From Limnoperna fortunei (Eukaryota; Mollusca; Bivalvia; Mytilida; Modiolidae): a DNA stretch of 64,000 nt. The stretch covers positions 47,179,657-47,243,656 of the forward strand of contig OX104119.1 of the NCBI GenBank assembly GCA_944474755.1, written 5' to 3'. A program made the translations under genes and the position numbers. Positions within the stretch are counted from its first letter, which is position 1. Every line of letters begins with the position of its first letter. Below the pieces are notes generated by a model that was given only the letters and a program-made list of their open reading frames with translations, had not been told where the DNA came from and searched no databases. Positions 1 to 13,500 of this stretch are shown here, one piece after another.

Positions 1-12
1 TTTTCCTCGTAG

Positions 13-141
13 ATCAAAATAATTCATTTCCATGCAGTGAATGTGGACAGTCTTTTACATCCCTTGGTGGCATGAAGCAACATAGAACTAAAATGCACTC
101 TGCTTCTGTGGATAAGAAATCCTCAAATGGTTTGGCAGTTT
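13..141 (+). pseudogene. Broken C2H2 zinc-finger exon copy (3' end deleted)
   Basis: An acceptor-like CGTAG precedes a frame coding an intact CxxC...HxxxxH finger (CSECGQSF, then MKQHRTKMH), nearly identical to the exon at 1342. After NGLA the frame runs straight into a stop. Compared with the 1342 copy, about 46 bases containing the exon end and the GT donor are missing. It therefore cannot splice as the other copies do, unless it serves as a terminal exon. Confidence 0.7.
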
Positions 142-1341
142 AATTTTATTTGAGCAAAGTGTACATTTACGACTAAAAACTTTTATATCACACCTTTACA
201 TGGATAATCAAAATAAAATTTGATTAAAGAAAATTCTAAACTCAGATGGGCGACATGTTCTTCTAAGCTATTTCCCTAAAATTGGCGTCTACAAGTTTGG
301 CGTAGAGTTGAATCTACAAGAAACAACAAAGTCTGTGGAAAATCTTGTACCAGGGCGCTTTCTACCTAACAATTTTATTTTTAACAATAATGTTCGCATT
401 CAAACAAAAAAAATGTCGTGTCAGAGATGACATTATTCTGGCCAGGATTACCGATTACAATTATTTAGTCTCTAGTTCGTATAAGTGCACAACTGTACTT
501 GCCTTGAATGGATAACGAGTTCTTATGTTACCTAATTTATTTTAATGTTATCCCTCGGGGGATCCCTAGAAGCAGTAGAATACCTTTAATTCTTACTTAA
601 AATGTCCTTGATCAATTATTTATGTGTCATGTTTAAACTTGCTGCCTTGAAATTGCGAAAGTACATTTATTATAAATTTAAAGTTTGCCTCCAAAAAGTA
701 AAGATGGTCTCATCTACGCATAACTTTACATAATTTTGGTGCTGAAACTTTTTAATGTGTTGTTTTAAAACCTTCTATTGGTTTAAGGGTTCTACAATAT
801 TAATAGATGTATTTTGCAGCGTTTAAATAATTCATAGAACTAACATTTTTTCGCAGGGCACACATATTTCTAGTAATCCATTATTGGTCTCACACACCTT
901 TAACAAATTGCTCTGACCTCCTTTTAAATGATAATTATCTTTAAACTTGACAAAGATTTTACCAAGTTTAATCTTAAACATTGATAGTAAGCATGTATTG
1001 CATTAATTACGCTTATATTATATTGTTTTAATGCACAGTTTTACAGATGGTTCACATTAAAGCTTAGAGGCGAGATCACCATATGTTTGCCATTTATGTA
1101 CATAAAATAAATCATGACATACATATTCACAAAATTTGTAACACAAACCCTTCGACACAATTCAAACAAAAGCAACAATTAGACAAAACTAAAACAACAA
1201 ACAGTTTTCCGTATGTAATTTTAATGACCAAAGGCAATTTAAATCTTTGAAATGTGGGGTTATTTTGTAAATTTGTGCAGATATCTCTTGGACTCTTTAG
1301 TCATAGTGAAATTTTAATGTTTAATTCATTTTTCCGCGTAG
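142..1341. repeat. Intron spacer, part of tandemly duplicated zinc-finger exon unit
   Basis: No gene is seen here. Bases about 142-330 are closely repeated at about 1510-1705, and bases about 1020-1341 are repeated at about 2730-2962. The finger exons were therefore duplicated together with their flanking intron sequence. The middle part is AT-rich and unremarkable. Confidence 0.7.
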
Positions 1342-1503
1342 ATCAAAATAATTCGTTTCCATGCAGTGAATGTGGACAGTCATTTACATCCCTTGGTGGC
1401 ATGAAGCAACATAGAACTAAAATGCACTCTGCTTTTGCGGATAAGAAATCCTCAAATGGTTTGGCAGAAAGAGAAACATCCCTGGTAACATCTGATCGTA
1501 AAG
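1342..1503 (+). CDS. C2H2 zinc-finger exon A (intact)
   Basis: The acceptor is TTTTTCCGCGTAG and the donor AAAG|GTACAT. It is 162 nt long and symmetric phase 1-1. It codes one C2H2 finger (CSECGQSF...MKQHRTKMH, spacing C-2-C-12-H-4-H) followed by a polar linker with RETSLV. All four zinc ligands are present. It is a shorter linker version than the 195-nt copies downstream. Such a finger could bind nucleic acid or protein; which one cannot be told from sequence. Confidence 0.78.
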
Positions 1504-4500
1504 GTACATGCATCTGAACAAAGTGTACATTTGCGACTAAAAACTTTAATATCACATTTTAATTAAATTATCACACCTTTACATGGATAATCAAAATAAA
1601 ATTTGATTAAAGAAAATTCTAAACTCAGATGGGCGACATGTTCTTGTAAGCTATTTCCTTAGAATTGGTGTCTACTAGTTTGGCGTAGAGTTGAATCTAC
1701 AAGCAACATAGAACTAAAATGCACGCTGTCTCTGTGGGTCACAATAGTTCAATAACTAGTACGAAAGGGGACGATTTCTCCTCAAATGGTTCTCCGGAAA
1801 GAGAAACATGTGGTAAAACCTGATATTGAAGGTATTTTTTGTTAAATTTTATGCTTGTCATTCCAAAAGGTTTGCTTTTATTGCTATTTGCTGATGAAAC
1901 TGGTTGAGACAAAACTAGTGAATAGTGTGTTAAATTGTTAAACATGTACCTTTGTATTTTTGACTTTTTCACTAAACAATCTACAAGCGTGCTAACTGAA
2001 GAAACATAATCTTAACATAATCGTTGAAGAATATCCTGAAAGTTGAATGGTGTGAAATTTGTTTTGATGTATCTTGGATGATTTAATGTTTAATGCAATT
2101 TCTTAGTAGATCAAATTAATTCATTTCCAGACAATGAATTTGGACAGTCATTTAAATCTCTAAAAAGGCACGAAACAATATAGCAATAAAATTCACTTCG
2201 CTGTGGATACAGTTCAAATACCATTAAGTAAATTGACTTTTCTTCCTAAGGGGGCTTGACGGAAAGGAAAATATCCCTGGTAACACAAAATAATAAGGTA
2301 TCTGTATTGACCTATTTGATCACAATGTACGGAAAAAAGTGAATGCTTATTTTATATCTTTTTTTTGTCGAGTATAAATTCTGAGCTATTTCAGTAGTTG
2401 TTGAATCTGTAATTGGCGTCAGTACACAATTTTATAAAATATTTGTTTTGATATAGTTTGAAATGATAAGACTTCATTCTTGTTTAGTTGATAGATAGAT
2501 CAAAGATACCGATTATGTTATTAGACCTTTATTTTGACTGTGTTTTTCTTTTTGGATCAACCTATATTGTTTTAAAGGCTTCATGGCATAAAGAAAAAGG
2601 ATGTATATTCCATTTTTCAAAAAAGTTTTAACCTAATGTAGAATTAATACGTTCCCGCAATTTTTGTTGGTGACTAGGAATATTCTTAATATCAGATCGC
2701 ACAAACGTTACCTAGGATACTTTTTATGTGGTTTTAATGTGCAGTTTTACAGCTGGTTAACATCGAACCTTAGAGACGAGATCAACATATGTTTGCTATT
2801 TATGTACATACAATATTTCATGGCATACATACTCACCACATTTGTCAGACAAACCAGTTGACACAATCCAAACAAAAGCAAAATCAGACAACGCTAAACT
2901 ACAAACACTTTCCTGTATGTAATTTTAATGACACAAATCAATTTACATCTTTTTCTTAGTAGATCGAAATAATTCATTTCCACGCAGTGAATGTGGACAG
3001 TCATTTAAGTCTCCAAGGGGCATGGAGCAACATAGAACTAAAATGCACTCTGTCTTTGGTAAAAATAGTTCAATAACTAGTACCAAAGGGGACGAATCTA
3101 CCTCAAATGGTTCACCGGAAAGAGAAACATCCGTGGTAAAACCTGACATTCAAGGTATTTGTTTGTCTAATTTCTATTGAGAGGTGTTTGTCATTCCAAA
3201 AGGTTTGGTTTTAGTGCCACTTGCTGATGGGTCTGGTTGAGACGAAACTAGTGAATAGAGTGTTAAATTGTAATACATGTGCATTTACCTTTGTATTTTT
3301 GATTAGTTTAGTTCCGTTTAAATGCACATCTCTCTAAAAAATCTACAAGAATGCTAACTGAAAACCTTGTTAAATGCAATTTCTTGGTAGATCAAATTAA
3401 TTCATTTCCTTACAACGAATTTGGACAGTCATTTGAATCTTTTAAAAGGCCCGAAACAACAAAGAACTAACATTTACTTAGCTTTGGATACAGTGCAAAT
3501 AGCATTAGGATATTGGACGAACCTTCCTAAGCTGGCTTGTCGAATAGAGAAATATCCCTGGTAACACAAAATAGTCATGGTATTCGTATGGACTCATTTG
3601 GTCACAATGTACAGAAAAAGTAAATGCTTATTTTATATAGTTTGTCGTGTATAAATGCTGAGCTTTTTCAGCAGTTATAGAATCAGTAATTGGTATTGGT
3701 GCCAATTTAATAAAATATTTGCTTTGATGTGGTTTGACATTATAAGACTCGATTCGTGTTTAGTTGATAGATAGATTTAATCCGTTTCAATATAATGTAT
3801 ATTGGCATTCCTGTAAATGTATTAAAGGCATGAAGAAACATGAAACTGAAATATATTCTGTCTCTGTTAATCGTCAATGTGTAGCAACTAATGCGAAAGT
3901 AGAAAGTCCTTCATCAATTGGTTTGCCAGTACAAGAACAGTCAGAGGTATCTACTAATATTCAAGGTATGTTAATTGGTCTTTGGAAAGATACTAAATGG
4001 AATGTAAATTCCATTTAGAAGATTTTAATGTCGATTTAAAAGAAACTATATATATATGTCTGGTTTACAAACTAAATTCTAATACGTAGCATCATGCAAT
4101 ATATGTGGGCAGCCATTTGAATCTATAAAGCATACAAGAAATTAATTCGTCAGATACCGAGACATAAACCAAAGAACTAAATCCATATACGAATTTTGTT
4201 TGTATATGTTTCTTAAGGTCGTTTTCTCTGTTGTGCGTTTTGACTGCTGTAGTTAGGGAAATGGACAATACGCGGACTTTTGACTACGATTACGTCATTA
4301 GCTCATTTAAACTATACATTTCAAAGCCAAATACGCAGAAACAGTAGTTGGAAACTTCGCGAAAAAATGAAAATTTGAAAATGTTATTCTTCAAATTAAA
4401 AGAAACATAATTGCCTTTTGATGTTTTATTGTATTCTGTACCGTTACGCTTCTAGGGTGGATTAAAGGTGTTAAAAGTTTGTGTATGGGGGCCGCCATAT

Positions 4501-7500
4501 TGACAGTATTTACCACGAGATTGCGTTTGTGACGTAATAAATGTAATTATCCAGTAAATATGATAAATAATCCAGTTTAAAAATATGTTTTTCTGCCTTT
4601 GCTCTTTGAAGAATATTAAAACTGTGGCGATGACTAATAACCAGCGGACAACATAGGATTACCAAATACGTCTTAATGTTTTAATGATCTTTGTATTAAT
4701 AAAAGTATTTTTAGACACAAATTTTAACCTGTCTTTATTTAACTCAGGTAATTACCTAAATAATAATTGTAATAAAATATTTATTTATATATTTTTTGTT
4801 AAACATAAAATAAAATTCCGTAAACAATTTTGCACGTCTTGAAACGGCCCAGTTGTACACGGACGTGAATAGTTTACAGGTAAATCATTATTAAGGGTTG
4901 TATTGTCCACGGTCTTTTTCTTTGAAGAATATTAAAACTGTGGCGATGACTAATAACCAGCGGACAACATAGGAAAACCAAATACGTCTTAATGTTTTAA
5001 TGATCTTTGTATTAATAAAAGTATTTTTAGACACAAATTTTAACCTGTCTTTATTTAACTCAGGTAATTACCTAAATAATAATTGTAATAAAATATTTAT
5101 TTATATATTTTTTTAAACATAAAATAAAATTCCGTAAACAATTTTGCACGTCTTGAAACGGCCCAGTTGTACACGGACGTGAATAGTTTACAGGTAAATC
5201 ATTATTTAGGGTTGTATTGTCCACGGTCTTTTTCTTTTAATCGAAGTTGGAAAGGAATGGTGCGGATTATACATAAATACAGACTCGATGTAGTGTGTTT
5301 TGTCCCTTTGAATGTTGTCAATGGCGGTCGCCATTTTGTTGTTGTGTTATATGCGGTATTTTCGTACTATTCTAACGTGATTCTTTTACAAACTTCCATA
5401 TACATGTAAATACGTTGTAATGATATTAATTTTTACTTAAATTATTTTAGTAATGTTATAATAATTATATAGGACGAATAAAAATTAAAACGGATACGAA
5501 AATAGCGGATGTGTAACCTGTATTGCGTACAGTGCAAATGGCGTCATTATGTAACCTCAAATGTTTGAAGATCAATGTTTTGATTGCAATCATTAAAGGA
5601 TTAAAATAAAACGTGTAATCTTTTTATTTTCTTTGTTTTTATTGATAAAGGAAAGTTGACAAATTGTTTTGGTTTCGAAATGTGTGAGTATCCGTTTTAA
5701 CAACGATAAAAATAGACGCTATGTGAGAATGCACTATTTTTTATTGAATTTATTACAATCACTAGAAATGAATAAAACTATAAATATAAACGATATTTTA
5801 AGAGAGAATAAATTACATATAACAGTAAAAAAAAATTATAAAAAAGCGTGACCAAGTCGGACTCGATGCTTTCATCTTGAGACGTTTTTCGAAATTTTTT
5901 ACGTGCGGATTGTATATGCATATACGAATTTTTCCCCATTTTTCGGGCCCAAGAAAGGGGTGCGGACAATACACAGCTTTTTACGGTACTTGTTTTTGAA
6001 GGGTAATTAACAAACAGGATGTTTATTGCAATTATTAGATCATTTGATGCCGACTTTGAAGTATGAATATGCGGACATTTTCAAAAGCTAATCAGATTAA
6101 ATGTAAATCATGTACTTCCAAATAAGAACAGCACTTCCCCTCCTGCTAAGGACAGGTATGATTTAAATACGCCGAAGTTTCTGAACTCAGGATGTATATA
6201 ATATTTCGAATACCTTTAAATGATATTCGCATGAAATTGTTACTGCTGTGGACAAGTCTTAAGTAGAAGTCTTTAAACTCGTTAACTATTTGTTACACAA
6301 ATCGGTTTTTTTTGCTCAGATAAGGAATACGAAACGTAATCTCGCCACAACCTTGTCTTATACATGTAGTACAACCTTCAATTATAAACCGTTTCGAGTT
6401 ATTATCACACGGCGACATTAAGGTACTTGGATGTCCAGGGATCTCTAGTATTGCCATCTAGTGACGAGATAGTGACAAGATGGCGGACCTCCATAAGTGC
6501 ATTTTTAGCTCACCTGACCCAAAGGGTCAGGTGAGCTATTGTTATCACTTTGCGTCCGTCGGCGTCGTCGTCGTCGGCGTCTGTAAACTTTTTACATTTT
6601 AATCTTCTTCTCTGAAACCACTTGGTCAATTGAAACCAAACTTGGCCATAATGTTCATTGGATGGACCTTTACAAAGTTTGTGTTTTTTATTTTGATTGG
6701 TAAACCAATATGGCCGCCACCTCAAGACTTAGTTTAACATAGGACCCTATGAGAAAAAAGTTAAAAAGGGCTTCTTCTCTGAAACGGTTTAACCAATCAA
6801 AACCAAACTTACTAGCAATATTGTTTGGATGGTCCTCTATAAAGTTAGTGTTTTTGATGGGAATTTGAAATTCAAAATGGCCGTCACCCCAGGACTTAGT
6901 TTAACATAGAACCCTATGGGAAAAAGTTTTAAAAGGCTTCTTCTCTGAAACCGGTTAATCAATGGAAACAAAAACTTACTAGCCATATTGTTTGGATGGT
7001 CCTCTATAAAGTTTGTGTTTTTTATGGCAATTGGAAATTCAAAATGGCTGCCACCGCAGAACTTGGTTAAACATTCGACCCTATGAGAAAACAGTTTAAA
7101 AGGGCTTCTTCTCTGAAACCGTTTAACCAATCAAAACAAAACTTACTAGCAATATTGTTTGGATGGTCCTCTATAAAGTTTATGTTTTTTATGTCAATTG
7201 GAAATTCAAAATGGCCGCTACCGCAGGACTTAGTTTAACATAGGACCCTATGGGAAAAAGTTTTTAAAGGCTTCTTCTCTGAAACCGGTTAATCAATGGA
7301 AACAAAAACTTACTAGCAATATTGTTTGGATGGTCCTCTGTAAAGTTTATGTTTTTTATGGCAATTGGAAATTTCAAAATGGCCGCTACCACAGGACTTA
7401 GTTTAACATAGGACCCTTTGGGAAAATTTTTTTAAAGGCTTCTTCTCTGAAACCGGTTAATCAATGGAAACAAAAACTTACTAGCAATATTGTTTGGATG

Positions 7501-10500
7501 GTCCTTTATAAAGTTTATGTTTTTATGGCAATTGGAAATTCAAAATGGCCGCCAACGCCGCAGGACTTAGTTTAACATAGGACCCTATGGGCAAATAAAA
7601 ATATCTTCTCTATACAACCGGTTAACCAATGAAACAAAGCTTTCTAGTAATATTGTTTGGATGGTCCTATTTAAAGATTATTGAAAATTACAGGACTTAC
7701 TTTAACATAAGGGAAATGCCATCTTAATTGCTTATAAAATCAGGTGAGCGATACAGGCTCTTAAGAGCCTCTGGTTTACACGGTAAATTCAATGTAGAAA
7801 CTTAACCATTGAAAATATAATAAAACATCAAGAGGCAAAAGTGTTTCTTTTTATTTGAAGAATAACATATCAAATATTCATTTTTTCGCGAAGTTTCCCT
7901 TTAAACAAACAACTGTAACCACTGAACACTGAACAACCAATATGATATCCAGTGTTCACTAAGGATGAGCGTTTCCTGCTTCAATACTGACACATTCTGT
8001 GGCACTCTCCGGCACAGAGAACATAACTGGTTCCCAGATATAACCTTAGCCACACGTCATCCTCCATTTACTGCGTGACTTTATATGTCGTCTGCCCGTG
8101 ACGTTTGTAAACAAAGAACAATGTTTGTAAAATAATATAAGAGATTTTATTTATTTTTGTATGGTCTTTTTATACACTTTTGATATAGTTTTACATTGAA
8201 ATAACTGCGTTTGTACGCGAAGCGTATCCGCCATGTGAGATATCTCTCACAATGTCAACCAATGGTATGGCAGAGGTGATTGTGTTGACGTAGGATACCC
8301 AGAATCCTTTGCGTGGAGATTGATTCTGTGGTTGATAAGCAACTTAAAAATAGCCGTTACCGACCTTGTGACTCATAACGCAATTAAATTTAAATATATT
8401 GTTTTATTTATGGATTGACTGATCCAAATCTGTTAATTGGAACTATAATCACGACATGCTATTCTTTTATAATGTTTGAAGCATTCAATGACAAATTAAA
8501 TAATATTACATCATGTTTCAACCTATATTTGCATAACAGTATTGTTTTTTAAAAACTTTTTGATGGATTTCATTGCTTGCGTTTATTGACACCTACTGTA
8601 TCAATTCCTCCAATGGTGGATTGAGTTTGCTCCAACGGCGGATTGAGTTCTTGATATATCACTAGCAGAAATAGATTAACTTCGACTAATTGATTCATTA
8701 ATGTATATAGTCATTGTTTAAATTTACTGCCCTGGAATTGCAAAAGTGTTATAAATTTAAGAAATTTGTGTATTTCCTACAAAAAAGACGGCGAAGCTTT
8801 ATCAATAAAGTTGTTTTGAATCCAGCTAATGCATCATTAGCTGGATTAAAAATAACTTTATTGATAAAGCTTCAACGTCTTTTTTATATTACCGTCAAGT
8901 AGTTCGAGTTTAGTGACACTTACTGATGAGTCGTAGTAAAACGAAACGCGCGACTGGTGTAGTACACTGTTTGAACTTGGTATGAATGACTGATTTGTTT
9001 TGTTTCCATTGATAAATAATTTTACCGACCTTACAGTAAATAGAAAAAAACTAACATCTTTGAAGATTACTCTTCAATAGAATAGCGTGCAATATAGGTG
9101 TCTTTTGGATTATCAGTGTAAAAGTTAAAGTTTTACGCATTTTTATTGGTAGATCACAACAATCTATTCCCATGTAGTGAATGTGGACAGTCATTTAAGT
9201 CCTTAAGGGGCATGAAACAACATAGAACAAAAATGCACTCTGCCTCTATGGATCAACACAGTTCAAATACCTATAAAAATGGTGATGATTGTTCCTCATT
9301 TGGTTTAATTAGAAGAGAAATACTTCTCAAAACACAAGATAGTCAAGGTATATGTATTGATATATTTTTGTCACAATGTACCGAGATAACAAAACACTTC
9401 TTGTTATTTTTTTTATACAAAGGTACTATCTTTTGGCAATTGTAATCTGCAATTTATTTTCTTTCATATTTACTTTGAAGTCGAATCAGTGCTAATGAGT
9501 TATTAATAATGATGAGGTGTTATTAGAGCCCCGTCACTTTGTGGCGGACGCCCTATAGTATCCGCCGGCCCGTCCGTCCGTCGGTGCGTCGTATCCAAGC
9601 TGTAGCTTTTTTATCTTTTGATGGTAGGCTTTTGATATTTGATATGTGGGGTAGATAATAAAACGGCGATGTGTCGCATACCGTGGTTGATGTTTTTTGA
9701 CCTTGAACTTTGATCTGAAGGTCGGCGGGACCTAAAAGGATGGATGCCATCTCACATATATCAAGTTTAGTTATGCAGTTCGTAGTGATTTAGCTTCCAT
9801 TAACTTATTTTCGTTCACTTATATGGATTTAGTCATCGTTTTAAGAAAGCATTGTGGTATTGCTGTAGTCACTAATCTTGATGTTATTTTGCATGGATTT
9901 GATATCACATAAACTTTTATAGAATATCTCGGAGTAGACGAAATATATATTGCAAACTCAACATATTGATTAGAAATGAATTCTCATTGTCATAGAGAAA
10001 TATTTTAAACTTAATGTGGCCACATGTCCATTTGCTCTGTTCCCCACGACTTGGTATCCTCTAATCGGGAGTGGAATGAACTACTTTTTACAGATTTCTT
10101 TGCAAAATGCTGCTGTAATTTAAACCAAAGCTGCCATGGATATAACATTGCAATTTCTTCCATCGTAAGCAAATGCTATATCACCAAATTACTAAGAACA
10201 ATACCGCAACTGTTTCATTTTTCGTCGCCTAAAGTAACTCAAATGAGAACTGTAGGCTTGTTTAAACAAGACTAATGTGGATTTTGTTTATCTGTTCAAA
10301 TTTTGGTCTTTAGATACATATTGACCAACTAGAAGTTTGCGTGATGGGGATGGATGCTTTATTACTTTAAAACTTTATTTCATTTCGTATAACCTAACCC
10401 TCCTGTAATACACTTGTTGTTAAGAAAATAGAACATTCATAATTGTGTTGATAGTGGGACATCCGATACGGCCACCATCACTGCACGTACTTATCAAATA

Positions 10501-13500
10501 GCTGAACGGGAAACAAACTCAAAATTCTTTTTAAACAATATTTTGATATAATTTTATAATTCTAAGCATGGTGAACACTCTTAGTTACTGTAAATTCTCT
10601 TATCGGTATCAATGCACAATTGAATATAGTTACTTGTTATAAAATGCTAAGACTTTGAACTTGTTATGTTGACAGTCAGACATAATCCATTTCAATATAA
10701 TGTTATATTATAATCCTTCAAATGTATTTGACACGACGAAACATGAAACTTAATTGCATTCTATCTCTGTTAATCGTTATTTTGTAACAACAAATGTGAT
10801 AGCAAACGTTTCTTCATCAGATGGTTTGCCTGGACAAGGAGAGTCGAACGTATCACCTGATATTGAAGGTATGTTAACTGATCTTTTAACAAATACAAAT
10901 CATACTAAAAGGAATTTTAATTGCCGTTAAGAGACTTTCATGTCGATTAAAAAGACCTTTAAATTATAATATTCTGGATTACTTGACTTCCTGATTGATA
11001 ACACATTTGTAATATGTAGGACGTGGTTTTCAACAAACAGTCGGATTCGTACCATTTGTGCTACTCTTCTTGCTGACTTGTACTTCAATTTTACGTTCTG
11101 CTATAAAAATTACATGTTCTCGTTGAATAATGAAAAACATGCGGTGAATATGCTGATCGCATCTGCCCACTGAACACGAAATTCAGGACACTGAAGAGAC
11201 AGCAATATCTGCCTGATACTTTGACCTACATCTAGAAATGAACAATGAAAGTCGGTTGAGAACCAAAATTGAATACAAAATGGACGGTTTAAATTTTCTT
11301 ATAATTAAAAATTTTCCATGTTTTTGTGGCAACATTCCAGCAGCGCCTGGATTAAGAGAATACGTCTCCCGATTGGTAAGGTACTCCAAAGCCTGTAGTA
11401 CCTATCTAGATTCCCTTAATAGAAGGTGTCTGCTTATAGAAAAGCTTCTTAACCATTAATTCACAGGGGCAAGATTAAAGTCATCACTTAGAAAATTTTA
11501 CGGTCGAATAATGTCTGAGTTGACCGATACGGAATATCTTAGATTTGTTCCGTCTGTCGTAACCACTTTTGCTTTCTTACTAAATTATGTCTACCTATGA
11601 CGAGTAACCGGGATTCAAACTTGAGTACCACGGGTGCCACACTGTCGAGCAGGAGTTGCTTACCTTCCGGAGCACCTGGACGCACCCTTTATGTGGGACT
11701 CGTGTTACTCAATATTATGGTTTTTTGTGTTATGTGTCTGTTTGTATTGTGCATTCTTTTGTTTGACTTTGATTCTGTCTTTACTTTACCTATCGTTTTA
11801 TGATCAAAACTAAATATCTTTTTTTAATTACAAACTAAATCCAAATATTGCATCGTATTTCGCAATATATTGTAATATATCTGGACATTCATTGAAATCT
11901 CTAAGCACACAAGCACGTAAGATACGAAGACAAAACTCAGAGAACACAAATCCAAATACGAAATAACAATGTCACTGTCCAGCGTTTAACTCGCGAACAC
12001 AAAAGACAACAAAACTAAAACACCAATTCAACATAACATTCAACACTAAACTCTGAACAAAAGTGTGATGTCAGGTAGTCTCGAAGAACGCGCATTTCCT
12101 GCTTCAAAATGACACCTTGTGTGTTATTTGCGTTGAAAGTTAATGCGAGGTCATGAACGTGAGCAAGGAGGATTAAGGTACCTCAGAATATCCGTCATCA
12201 TCTTTATTTTCTTTATTTGTGGATCAAATTGGTTTATCAATTAAATAAAAAATTACGGATCAAAATATGTTTCTAACTATGATTTTGGATTGAATGCCAC
12301 TTACGGAGGAGTCTTGATAATACAAAACGCTCGACTGGTGTAGTTCAATTAATGTGGTTAATATTTTTAAATGTATTTCTGTTCCCATAAATATGCACAT
12401 CTAGCTGACCTTACAAAATTGATGCACGATCGCACTACAAGTTTTTGTTTAAACAGTAATTATCTATAATAAAATATGCCACTTTAGAAATAAATATTTA
12501 ACATTATCTTTGAAGAATACCCTGCAGTTGAATAGCGTGAAATTTGTATCGCTTATTTTGATGTCCTTAGCATGATCAATATATAGGTAATTTAATGCAT
12601 TTTTATTGGTAGATCAAAACAATTCATTCGCATGCAGTGAATGTGGACAGTCATTTAGGTCCCTAAGGGGCATGGAGCAACATAGAACTAAAATGCACTC
12701 TGTCTCTGTGGATCAACACAGTTCAAATACCAATAAGACATCGGACGATTGTTCCCCGGATGGTTTACCGGAAAGAGAAATATTCCTGGTAACACCTGAT
12801 ATTCAAGGTATATGTATTGATATATCAAGTCACAAATAAATACATGTTTTGGGCCCAAGTAAATACATGTTTTGCACCCAAATAAATACATGTTTTGTGT
12901 CTATATTTTTTTGAAACAAAGAAGCACAAACGCGTTTTTTGTTCAGCTCAATCGAATTCCTTTTAGGCTGTAAATCTACACTAAATGCATTCTTGTATAT
13001 GTTAATCGTCAACATAATAGCTCTATATAAACTAAACATGCTAAGTAAATAAGAAAACATTTAACATGACATGACCATGCAATCTTAAAAGCGTTAATTC
13101 AGATATGTACTTGCGTTGTTGTCTATAGTTTTAGTCTGTTTATTTGATCAAAAACTTTAAAATATCAATGGTACACTTAAACCATAATTATGTTGTATGA
13201 AATATCAAAACGGTTAAATTCCTTAAAAATATGTGACATTTTATATTTTTAAACATTAAATTTAATCATGCCAATAACATTTTGTTTACTTTTGTTATTC
13301 ATATTTAGCTCTTATGATTGATATAAACTGTTTTTGTTTTTGTCTATTTTCAGATCAACAGGCTATAGATTGTATTCAAAGTATGGATGATATGACAGTA
13401 CTGTACAGTAGAAGGGATTCGTTCTCGGAGGACGACAGCTTTCAAGACGGTACGTGCCCTTCTGTTTTCACTCTTACCCATTAAATAACAAATTTTTGAA

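Larger units (their letters stand above)
4198..7905. mobile_element. Composite insertion of about 3.7 kb bounded by inverted repeats
   Basis: Flanks on both sides align with the uninterrupted stretch at about 11930-12130 of the next exon unit, so this block was inserted. Near its ends lie inverted arms of about 81 bp (4350-4430 and 7818-7898, both with the TTCGCGAA-type core). Inside are a 316-bp direct duplication and a tandem-repeat element. No transposase is seen. Exact ends are uncertain. Confidence 0.5.

Noticed and set aside
1343..3149. Minus-strand ORFs opposite the finger exons (1343-1555, 2943-3149)
   Set aside because: They are the antisense of duplicated exons and show no motif of their own.
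6510..7130. Minus-strand ORFs of 71 and 97 codons
   Set aside because: These are also by-products of the tandem core repeats of the element at 6504.
10024..10275. An 83-codon ORF in the finger array
   Set aside because: It does not match the finger exons, has no splice signals in phase 1 and no recognisable motif.
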